Source: an uncultured Oscillospiraceae bacterium
GTDB lineage: Bacteria; Bacillota; Clostridia; Oscillospirales; Ruminococcaceae
Direction: 5' to 3'
Length of the DNA stretch: 5,451 nt
Assembly (NCBI GenBank): GCA_910578965.1
Contig: CAJTSP010000158.1
Coordinates: 1 to 5,451 of the forward strand
The notes under the pieces are model-generated. The model was not told where the DNA came from, did no database searches, and saw nothing but the letters and a program-made list of their open reading frames with translations. The translations under genes were made by a program, and so were the position numbers. Positions 1-5,451 of the stretch are shown one piece after another. Each line of letters opens with the position of its first letter. The stretch's first letter is position 1.

Positions 1-560
1 TCCTTGGGGCGGGTCATCTCAACCTTGCCAAACATGGTAGCGCCCTCTGAAATGCTGATCTTGCCGGCGGTAAGGTCGCCCTCCATGCAGGCCTTTACGC
101 TAAACAGGCTTGCCAAGCCAGCAATATTGGCATCGCCCTTGAGGGTTCCGCCCAGCGAAAACTCCTGCGATTTTACATTGCCCTCCAAAAGGCTGCCCTC
201 GGCCAGGCGTGCCGAGCCGGTGCATTCCAGGTTGCCCTTTACCGTGCCGCCATTGAGCGCAAAAGACTCACAATTGATATTGCCCACAACCGAGCCCGAA
301 ACCGTAACCTGCTTTGAGCAAACAATGTTGCCCTCCACATGCCCGTCAATCACCATCGCCTCTTTAGACGCAATGTCCCCCTTGATTTTGGTTTCGGCGC
401 CAAGGGTGGTACGCTGCGGCACCAGCACAACCGGGGGCTGTTCCTCCGGCTGCGCCACCGGGGCGGGGTCGGCAGCCTGGCTACGCGCGGGCATCATCAC
501 GTCCATCGTGTCGTCCTGGCCCACCGTGTAGTCGTCGCTCCTGCTCTTAAAAAAAGCCAT
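1..560 (-). CDS. Bactofilin family polymer-forming cytoskeletal protein (partial, C-terminus beyond window)
   Basis: Reading the minus strand from ATG at 560 gives 186 complete residues with no stop before the window edge, so the C-terminus is missing. Residues 1-50 are a low-complexity tail starting MAFFKSRSDD and rich in Ala, Pro, Gln and Glu around 28-48. From about residue 51 there is a right-handed beta-helix pattern of short repeats ending in G-D/N-I/V/L: KGDI (60-63), EGNIV (76-80), VGNINC (92-97), KGNLEC (108-113), EGNVK (126-130), KGDANI (141-146) and EGDLTAG (160-166). This is the bactofilin (DUF583) signature. Bactofilins polymerise without nucleotide into filaments that scaffold cell shape, polarity or surface structures. 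The pre-core tail and the visible length fit a typical bactofilin of roughly 150-200 residues. AAAGGA lies 10 nt upstream of the ATG and supports this start. It is co-oriented with the kinase gene upstream, 120 nt away. The family call is firm; the cellular role is not determinable here. Confidence 0.93.
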   Translation of the reverse strand, partial: MAFFKSRSDDYTVGQDDTMDVMMPARSQAADPAPVAQPEEQPPVVLVPQRTTLGAETKIKGDIASKEAMVIDGHVEGNIVCSKQVTVSGSVVGNINCESFALNGGTVKGNLECTGSARLAEGSLLEGNVKSQEFSLGGTLKGDANIAGLASLFSVKACMEGDLTAGKISISEGATMFGKVEMTRPK

Positions 561-680
561 TATCCTTCAGTCCTTTCTTTGTTGATCTGGTTTCTATCCC
601 AGAAAAATATTTATGCAAACCGCCCTCCCCTGCAACGGGGCAAACGGGTTGGGCACACTCTGCCCAGGGCCGCAAAGGGG
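561..680 (-). other. Intergenic spacer between kinase and bactofilin genes
   Basis: This 120-nt gap holds no ORF that I believe in. On the transcribed strand it contains a 6-bp hairpin (TGGGCA/TGCCCA, loop GAGTG, plus-strand arms 650-655 and 661-666) just after the kinase stop, and a 4-bp CCCC/GGGG hairpin (627-630/637-640). Neither is followed by a T-run, so there is no good intrinsic terminator and read-through into the bactofilin is plausible. An AT-rich patch at 603-613 could hold a promoter: TTGCAG, 18 nt, AATATT (plus-strand 630-635 and 606-611). It matches the sigma-70 consensus at only 3/6 and 4/6 positions, so it is weak. The spacer's 3' end holds the bactofilin ribosome binding site. 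Confidence 0.5.
571..576 (-). promoter_or_regulatory. Ribosome binding site of the bactofilin gene
   Basis: On the minus strand the bases before ATG at 560 read AAAGAAAGGACTGAAGGATA. The AAAGGA core ends 10 nt before the ATG. A second AAGGA lies closer (2 nt) and is probably too near to be the main site. No other in-frame start with a comparable site is seen nearby. Confidence 0.7.
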
Positions 681-3239
681 TCAGCCCTTGGGCTTCATGG
701 AGCGTTCGAGTTCCCTTGCCACATCCTTTACAACAATCGGCTTGGCAATGTGGGCGTTCATACCGCATTCCAGGCACTTTTTAGCGTCCTCGGCAAAGGC
801 ATCGGCGGTCATGGCCACAATGGGAATGTCCGCATCCGGGCGCTCCATGGCACGGATTGCCTCGGTAGCCTCGTACCCGGTCATCACCGGCATACGCAGG
901 TCCATCAAAATCGCGTCGTAGTATCCCACCGGTGAAGCACGGAATTTGTCCACGCATATCTTGCCATTTTCGGCCCAATCCAGCTCCATGCCCAGCTCGC
1001 TAAGCAGCTCATGCGCAATTTCCCAGTTAAGCTCATTGTCCTCGGCCACCATGACCCGCCGGCCTGCAAAACTTACCTCCTTGTGAGCGGGAACCGCCTG
1101 CCCGTCGGCCGCCTGCTGCCCCACAAACGACTTAAGCCCGTAAAACAGGGTGGATTTGAAGAGCGGCTTCGAGATAAAGCCGTCGATGCCCGCCGCGCGC
1201 GCGTCCTCCTCAATCTCGCTCCAGTCGTAGGCCGAGATCAGCAAAATCGGCAGGTCCTCGCCAACAGCCTGGCGGATCCGGCGCGCCGTTTCGATACCGT
1301 CTATATCGGGCAGCTTCCAGTCCAGCAGGATAATCTGGTAATCGTCCCGCTTTTGGTGGTGCTCCTTTACCATACGCAGCGCCGTCTCGCCATCCAGCGT
1401 CCAGTCCGCCCGGATGCCGATGCCCTGCAGCGAATCCACCGCGCTCTCACACAACTGCCGGTCATCATCCACTACCAGCATATTCCAGGACGGCAGGATC
1501 ATTTCCTCCTCCGAAACATCCGCCTTCTCCATATCCAGGGTCACAAAAAACTCGGTGCCCTCGCCCAGCTCGCTTTTCAGCTCAATGGTGCCGCCCATCA
1601 TATCAATAATATATTTGGTAATCGCCATGCCAAGGCCGGTGCCCTCGGTACGGTGCACCCGGGCGCTGTCCTCCCGGGCAAAGGATTCAAAGATGATCTT
1701 TTGGAATTCCGGCGTCATGCCGATGCCGTTATCCTTGACACGCAGGTGGATACGCACCCAATCCTCCCCTTTAGGGGAGGCTGTCTCGTGCAGCGATACC
1801 GTAATTTGGCCGCCCTCAGGCGTAAACTTGATCGCGTTTGAGAGCAGGTTTAGCAGCACCTGATTAAGCCGCACGCTGTCGCAGCAGACGTTTTCGGAGG
1901 AAATATTGTGGATTGAAACCTCAAACCGCTGCCTTTTCGCCTTTACCTGCGGCTGCACGATGCTTACAATGCTGTCCATCACCTCTCGCAGGGATACCTG
2001 GTCGATATTCAGGTTCATTTTACCGCTTTCGATCTTAGACATATCCAGCACATCGTTGATGAGGCCAAGCAGGTGCTTGCTGGAAAGGCTGATCTTTTTT
2101 AGGCAATTCTGCACCTGCTGCGGATCGTCCATATTGGTAGTGGCGATGGCCGTCATGCCCACGATTGCGTTCATAGGAGTACGGATATCGTGGCTCATAT
2201 TGGACAAAAACTCGCTCTTTGCTTTGTTGGCGTGCTGCGCCTCCTTGCGCACTGCATTGAGCATTTCCATCTGATGCTTGGTCAGTGTGTAATACCGTGC
2301 AAAAATCAGCAGCAAAACCGCCAGCAGCAGCCCACAGGAGCCAAACGCCAGCAAAATCCACTGCGTGCTCAGGCCGTTTACCACCTCGTCCAGCGCGCCG
2401 TAGGGCATAACGGTTACGAGGTACCACTCGGAATACGGCAGCATGGTACAATACAGGTGCCTGCGCTCGCCGCTGCTGACGCGCAGCACGCTGGAATATT
2501 CCCGATTTTCCTGCATGGCGGCCGAAAGCTCCTCCACGTACTGCTCCGCCTGCCCCATCTCATCGCTATCAAACAAGCTGCGTATCTGCCCAAAATAATT
2601 TTCGCCCAGTTGGTCGGCACTGCAGATAACATAGCTGCCGTCCCGCCGGATGATATGGGAGTACACCAACGAATTGTTTTCGTCCAGCGAAAGGGTGGTA
2701 CTGATATATTCCACCGGCAGGCCCGCCACAAGCGCAATGTATGTCCCGTCCGGCATCACCAGGTCCGGGATAGGCTGGCCCATCAAAACGATCCTGTTTC
2801 CGGCGCTGTCGGTGCCCACCGCAACCTTTTTTTGGCCGGCGGCCATTGATCCGTCAAACGGGGGCGGGTCGGTCACAAACATCTGCTCGCCGTATAGCAT
2901 CTTAAAATCGCCTTCGCTGGTGTAAAATGCCAGATAGTCAAACCCCCGCGCCTTGGCGTCACGCACAAGGTCAGAAAACCGCTCCTCAATATTGGTTTCG
3001 CCTCCGGTTGGCACAGCACCCATCAGTGCCTCGAGCTGAGACAGGCGCAACCCCACAACGGTTTGGAAATGCAGGGAAATCTGCTCGCTCATGCCGGACA
3101 TGTACAGGGTACCGACCTCATTCATCGTCTCACGGCTTTGGAAATTCATAAAAACTGCCAAAAACGAGAACATCAGCAGGCAGAGCAGCAGGATAATGAC
3201 GAGGCTTGTACGCAAAAATCGTGTTGTCTTGTTTCTCAC
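681..3239 (-). CDS. Transmembrane hybrid sensor histidine kinase with two C-terminal receiver domains
   Basis: Numbering is from the preferred GTG start (852 residues). Residues ~13-30 form a membrane segment, ~31-291 an extracytoplasmic dCache-like sensor, and ~293-314 a second membrane segment. A helical linker leads into HisKA (~340-406) with phospho-accepting H350 in SHDIRTPMN. The HATPase domain (~449-570) has N468 in the N-box, DNGIGM at 503-508, FESF at 517-520 and GTGLGM at 533-538, all intact. REC1 (~585-707) has an acidic DDD cluster at 591-593, D640 and K691. REC2 (~727-847) has E733/D734, D780 and K833. Both receivers look phosphorylatable. No Hpt domain is present, so any relay needs a partner. 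The known family role is to autophosphorylate on His in response to a ligand and transfer phosphate to Asp. The adjacent receiver-containing c-di-GMP regulator is the obvious candidate partner (inference). An in-frame ATG at 3311 would add 24 Arg-rich residues encoded across a strong hairpin and lacks a well-spaced ribosome binding site, so I prefer GTG. The ligand is unknown. Confidence 0.95.
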   Translation of the reverse strand: MRNKTTRFLRTSLVIILLLCLLMFSFLAVFMNFQSRETMNEVGTLYMSGMSEQISLHFQTVVGLRLSQLEALMGAVPTGGETNIEERFSDLVRDAKARGFDYLAFYTSEGDFKMLYGEQMFVTDPPPFDGSMAAGQKKVAVGTDSAGNRIVLMGQPIPDLVMPDGTYIALVAGLPVEYISTTLSLDENNSLVYSHIIRRDGSYVICSADQLGENYFGQIRSLFDSDEMGQAEQYVEELSAAMQENREYSSVLRVSSGERRHLYCTMLPYSEWYLVTVMPYGALDEVVNGLSTQWILLAFGSCGLLLAVLLLIFARYYTLTKHQMEMLNAVRKEAQHANKAKSEFLSNMSHDIRTPMNAIVGMTAIATTNMDDPQQVQNCLKKISLSSKHLLGLINDVLDMSKIESGKMNLNIDQVSLREVMDSIVSIVQPQVKAKRQRFEVSIHNISSENVCCDSVRLNQVLLNLLSNAIKFTPEGGQITVSLHETASPKGEDWVRIHLRVKDNGIGMTPEFQKIIFESFAREDSARVHRTEGTGLGMAITKYIIDMMGGTIELKSELGEGTEFFVTLDMEKADVSEEEMILPSWNMLVVDDDRQLCESAVDSLQGIGIRADWTLDGETALRMVKEHHQKRDDYQIILLDWKLPDIDGIETARRIRQAVGEDLPILLISAYDWSEIEEDARAAGIDGFISKPLFKSTLFYGLKSFVGQQAADGQAVPAHKEVSFAGRRVMVAEDNELNWEIAHELLSELGMELDWAENGKICVDKFRASPVGYYDAILMDLRMPVMTGYEATEAIRAMERPDADIPIVAMTADAFAEDAKKCLECGMNAHIAKPIVVKDVARELERSMKPKG

Positions 3240-3245
3240 GTTTCT

Positions 3246-3256
3246 TCCCTTCTCCC
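3246..3256 (-). promoter_or_regulatory. Ribosome binding site supporting the GTG start of the kinase
   Basis: The minus strand reads GGGAGAAGGGA followed by AGAAAC and then GTG (start at 3239). The purine-rich AAGGGA core sits 6 nt from GTG. The competing ATG at 3311 is preceded by AAAAGGCC, which leaves AAGG only 2 nt from the start and overlapping the end region of the upstream gene. This spacing decides the start in favour of GTG, although reinitiation at the ATG after the upstream stop cannot be excluded. Confidence 0.65.
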
Positions 3257-3283
3257 GAACGGTAGGCCGGCCATACGCAGGCC

Positions 3284-3305
3284 GCACGGCGCGCAAGCGC
3301 CGTGC
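3284..3305 (-). promoter_or_regulatory. Perfect 9-bp GC-rich intercistronic stem-loop
   Basis: The transcribed strand carries GCACGGCGC, loop TTGC, then GCGCCGTGC: a perfect 9-bp stem with a 4-nt loop. It lies between the stop of the c-di-GMP regulator gene (3318-3320) and the kinase GTG (3237-3239). No T-run follows, so it is not a standard intrinsic terminator. It may set relative expression of the two genes through mRNA stability or processing, or mask translation from the alternative ATG at 3311. The structure is plainly visible; its role is inference. Confidence 0.6.
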
Positions 3306-3317
3306 CCCCATGGCCTT

Positions 3318-5393
3318 TTAGCAGGTTTCACCCTTTTCCTCAATGGGGGAAATCACCGAAAGCATCTCGTTCATCGAGTGGTCGTAAAAGCAGTACCGCC
3401 CGCGGCCACCCCGTTTGGCGGCATAGAGCGCCTGATCCGCCGCATGGAAAAGCGTCTCAAAGTCCCGGCCAATCTGCTCGGTGTCCGCCACACCCATGCT
3501 CAGCGAAATCGGAAAATCTTTATAGCGCCCGATCAGCAGGTGGAAAATCCGGTCGATGATATTTTCCAGCGATTCTACATACTCAAGCGCAATCAAAAAC
3601 TCATCGCCGCCCGCCCGCGCCGCAATGTCGCCGCTGCGGATGCTTCGGCGCAGCTTATCTGCAAGGTAGATCAGCACCTCGTTGCCAAACAGATGCCCAT
3701 AGGTATCGTTGGCCGATTTGAAGTGATCCAGGTCGAACATGACAATAGCAAACTTACTGTTGACCCGGTCGTTCAGCCGTTCCTGGATGCGCTGCCTTGC
3801 ATAGCTGAGGTTAAAGAGCCCCACAAGTCCGTCGTGGAAAGCAAGATTCTCCAGGTGGGACATTTTTACATGAGCGTCGTGGGTATCCACCGCCTTACCG
3901 ATCGCGCCTAAGTACCGGGGCGGCAGGTCGCTCGACCAGGTGGCCCGGCCAATCAACTGGGTCCAGCGGGCCTCGCCGCCCAGGTTGATCTGGCAGTCGT
4001 ACTTGACCACCGGCTGCTCGGGAGTCGTGCTTTGCAGCATACCCGAAAACTCCCGCAGATGATCCGCCCCCATCAGTTCAATAACCTTCTGGTTGCGGTG
4101 CGGGCTCATGATGACCTCATCGATACCCAGCCGGTTTGCGCCCCATGCTGTAAGGGTAACGATGGGCGGCGAAACCTTGTATTCAAACTGGATCTCCTGT
4201 GACATATCGGCAAAGAAGTTGTACTTCATCCTCTCGTGCTCCAGCAGTTGCAGGGTGCGGTCGGACGCATCGGCCTTGTCCCGATGGAGCACCTCCTCCG
4301 CGATAGCCCTGGCCTGGCGCTGATCCGGCCGTTTGGCGCCGCCAATCTCCTTGGGGATGGAATCCGCAATATCCAGCAGGCACTGGATCAGCAGGGGGTT
4401 AAAGGTACCGCACTCACCGGTCACAACCATCTGAACGGCAACCTCATGCGGGAAAGCCTTTTTGTACACCCTCTTGCTCACCAGCGCGTCGTACACATCC
4501 GCCACCGCCACAACCTGCGCAGACAGCGGGATCTCGTCCCCTTTCAGCCCGTCGGGGTAGCCGCGGCCGTCGTATCTCTCATGATGCCAACGGCAGATCT
4601 CGTATGCCGTGGCAAGCAGCGGCTCACTCTGGTGCATCGGCAGCGCCTTGAGCATATTGGCCCCGGCCATAGCGTGCGTTTTGATTACCTCAAACTCCTC
4701 GCTGGTGAGCCGGCCGGGCTTGTTGAGGATCTGCTCCGGGATAGCGATTTTACCAATATCGTGCAACGCGGCGGCAAGGCTTATAAGGGAAATTTCCTGC
4801 TCGGACAACGAGTATTGGTCGGTTTTTTGGGCAAGGCGGCGCAAAAGCAGCTCGGTAAGCTGCCGGATGCGTAGAACATGCAGGCCGCTTTCCCCGTTGC
4901 GGAACTCCACAATATGGCTAAGAATGTCCACCATCATCTCGCTCTGACGCTCGTTTTCGCGTATCTGCTCCATCACAAGCGCCATGAGCTCCTTTTGCTT
5001 GTTGTAAAGCAAAAGGGTATTTACCACCCGGCGATACACGATCAGCGCATCAAACGGGCGGCTGATAAAATCCGAAATTCCCAGTTCAAAAGCGCGCTCG
5101 ATGCGCGAGGAAGCGTTTTCTGCCGAAATCATAATCACAGGGATGGTTTTGATCCATCCGTTGCGGTTCATCTCTTCCAAAACGCCAAAACCGTCCATCT
5201 GGGGCATTACGATGTCCAGCAAAACCAGCGATATTTCGTCGCCGTACCGGCTCAGCTCCTTTACGGCCTCCAGGCCGTTTTCCGCCTCGATGATCTCATA
5301 TTCGCCATCCAACATATCCGACAATATGGCACGGTTCATTTCCGAGTCGTCGGCGATCAACAGCTTTTGCTTGCTGTTTTGGTCCAGATTCAC
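3318..5393 (-). CDS. Response regulator with REC, HD-GYP, PAS-like and GGDEF domains (bifunctional cyclic-di-GMP enzyme)
   Basis: This is a 691-residue cytoplasmic protein with no signal peptide or membrane segment. REC (~10-128) has D15/D16, phospho-accepting D60 and S90, but R112 replaces the usual Lys (SRPF). HD-GYP (~155-345) has all expected metal and motif residues: H172, H211-D212 in HDIGK, H240, H270-H271, D275-GRGYP and D299. A PAS-like domain (~390-505) ends in a PAC-like RYLGAIGK segment. GGDEF (~512-672) has D554 (FDLDHF), N562, intact GGDEF at 595-599, K660 and R664, plus the inhibitory I-site R586-SG-D589 five residues before GGDEF. The known family roles are that GGDEF condenses two GTP to c-di-GMP and HD-GYP hydrolyses c-di-GMP to pGpG or GMP. 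N571 occupies the position that is normally Asp and contacts guanine, so nucleotide specificity may differ. The start is GTG at 5393, 8 nt after GGAGGT. It lies 78 nt upstream of the kinase gene in the same direction, probably in one operon. Phosphorylation of D60 presumably tilts the balance between the two activities; which direction is unknown. Confidence 0.96.
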   Translation of the reverse strand: MNLDQNSKQKLLIADDSEMNRAILSDMLDGEYEIIEAENGLEAVKELSRYGDEISLVLLDIVMPQMDGFGVLEEMNRNGWIKTIPVIMISAENASSRIERAFELGISDFISRPFDALIVYRRVVNTLLLYNKQKELMALVMEQIRENERQSEMMVDILSHIVEFRNGESGLHVLRIRQLTELLLRRLAQKTDQYSLSEQEISLISLAAALHDIGKIAIPEQILNKPGRLTSEEFEVIKTHAMAGANMLKALPMHQSEPLLATAYEICRWHHERYDGRGYPDGLKGDEIPLSAQVVAVADVYDALVSKRVYKKAFPHEVAVQMVVTGECGTFNPLLIQCLLDIADSIPKEIGGAKRPDQRQARAIAEEVLHRDKADASDRTLQLLEHERMKYNFFADMSQEIQFEYKVSPPIVTLTAWGANRLGIDEVIMSPHRNQKVIELMGADHLREFSGMLQSTTPEQPVVKYDCQINLGGEARWTQLIGRATWSSDLPPRYLGAIGKAVDTHDAHVKMSHLENLAFHDGLVGLFNLSYARQRIQERLNDRVNSKFAIVMFDLDHFKSANDTYGHLFGNEVLIYLADKLRRSIRSGDIAARAGGDEFLIALEYVESLENIIDRIFHLLIGRYKDFPISLSMGVADTEQIGRDFETLFHAADQALYAAKRGGRGRYCFYDHSMNEMLSVISPIEEKGETC

Positions 5394-5401
5394 AGAATGC
5401 C

Positions 5402-5407
5402 ACCTCC
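5402..5407 (-). promoter_or_regulatory. Strong ribosome binding site of the HD-GYP/GGDEF gene
   Basis: The minus strand reads GGAGGT, then 8 nt (GGCATTCT), then GTG at 5393. This is a full Shine-Dalgarno match at ideal spacing and fixes the GTG as the start. The site begins directly after the T-run of the upstream hairpin. Confidence 0.88.
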
Positions 5408-5428
5408 AAAAACCGGGTCTTTGCCCGG
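5408..5428 (-). terminator. Terminator-like hairpin (possible attenuator) abutting the ribosome binding site
   Basis: On the transcribed strand CCGGG, loop CAAAGA, CCCGG is followed at once by TTTTT, which is the form of a short intrinsic terminator (five G-C pairs, five T). The T-run ends exactly where GGAGGT starts, so no promoter fits between it and the gene. Transcripts of the gene must therefore pass through this element, which suggests attenuation, or a weak terminator of an upstream gene outside the window with partial read-through. The stem is short and the T-run modest, so efficiency is uncertain. Confidence 0.5.
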
Positions 5429-5451
5429 GACGGCCGCACCTTGCGCAAAAC
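5429..5451 (-). other. Distal 5' leader of the HD-GYP/GGDEF gene, cut by window edge
   Basis: The visible leader holds an 8-bp palindrome TTGCGCAA (5441-5448) followed on the transcribed strand by GTGCGGCC. The combined string TTGCGC-NNN-GTGCGGCC is also present in the leader of the kinase gene. The promoter and any upstream gene lie beyond the window. Confidence 0.35.

Noticed and set aside
4..531. Open reading frame of 175 residues on the plus strand
   Set aside because: It lies opposite the bactofilin gene. The minus-strand frame gives clear beta-helix repeats and a ribosome binding site, while the plus-strand product has no recognisable pattern.
606..635. Promoter for the bactofilin gene
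   Set aside because: The best -35/-10 pair matches the consensus at only 3/6 and 4/6 positions; it is described within the spacer entry but not called as a feature.
632..648. Short tandem-like repeat (GCAACGGGG, GCAAACGGG)
   Set aside because: Two imperfect 9-nt units in a GC-rich spacer are within what chance would give, and nothing else marks a repeat array.
650..666. Hairpin after the kinase stop as an intrinsic terminator
   Set aside because: The 6-bp stem is followed on the transcribed strand by ACCCGTTTG rather than a T-run, so it does not meet the terminator form.
1011..1841. Long plus-strand open frame (276 residues) opposite the kinase
   Set aside because: It is an antisense shadow of the HATPase and first receiver region. 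Its His/Arg/Leu-rich composition is typical of reverse-complement reading of a GC-rich gene.
3240..3311. N-terminal extension of the kinase from ATG at 3311
   Set aside because: It would add 24 Arg-rich residues encoded by a perfect hairpin, with no properly spaced ribosome binding site. The GTG at 3239 has one and places the first membrane segment near the N-terminus. Reinitiation at the ATG remains a minor possibility.
3063..3911. Plus-strand open frame (282 residues) spanning the kinase/regulator junction
   Set aside because: It runs antisense across two well-supported genes and their spacer and shows no domain pattern.

Overview
The window carries three genes, all on the minus strand, so it reads right to left. 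GC content looks to be in the mid-50s percent. The layout and protein styles suggest a Clostridia-type Firmicute, possibly a GC-richer anaerobe of the Oscillospirales/Christensenellales kind. Pointers are a cytoplasmic REC–HD-GYP–PAS–GGDEF regulator, a membrane hybrid kinase with two receiver domains of the clostridial 'LLDWKLPD…ISAYDWSE' type, AGGAGG-like ribosome binding sites and GTG starts. This placement is an inference from style, not from a marker gene.

Right to left: positions 5394-5451 are a short leader with a terminator-like GC hairpin and T-run that abuts a perfect GGAGGT ribosome binding site. Positions 3318-5393 encode a 691-residue response regulator that should both make (GGDEF) and break down (HD-GYP) cyclic dinucleotides. 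Positions 3240-3317 are a 78-nt spacer with a perfect 9-bp hairpin. Positions 681-3239 encode an 852-residue transmembrane hybrid sensor histidine kinase (GTG start preferred). Positions 561-680 are a 120-nt spacer without a convincing terminator. Positions 1-560 encode the N-terminal 186 residues of a bactofilin, a polymer-forming cytoskeletal protein that runs off the left edge.

A working model (inference) is that the membrane kinase senses an extracellular signal through its dCache-like domain and passes phosphate to the receiver of the adjacent c-di-GMP regulator, directly or through an Hpt protein not seen here. The regulator then adjusts cyclic dinucleotide levels. The co-oriented bactofilin may be a co-expressed cell-shape, polarity or surface-structure scaffold. 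Points worth a second look are an Asp-to-Asn change at the guanine-contacting position of the otherwise intact GGDEF domain, an Arg in place of the near-invariant receiver Lys in the same protein, the attenuator-like leader, and a 17-nt motif shared by the leaders of the two signalling genes. I see no RNA genes, mobile elements, CRISPR arrays or long repeats.
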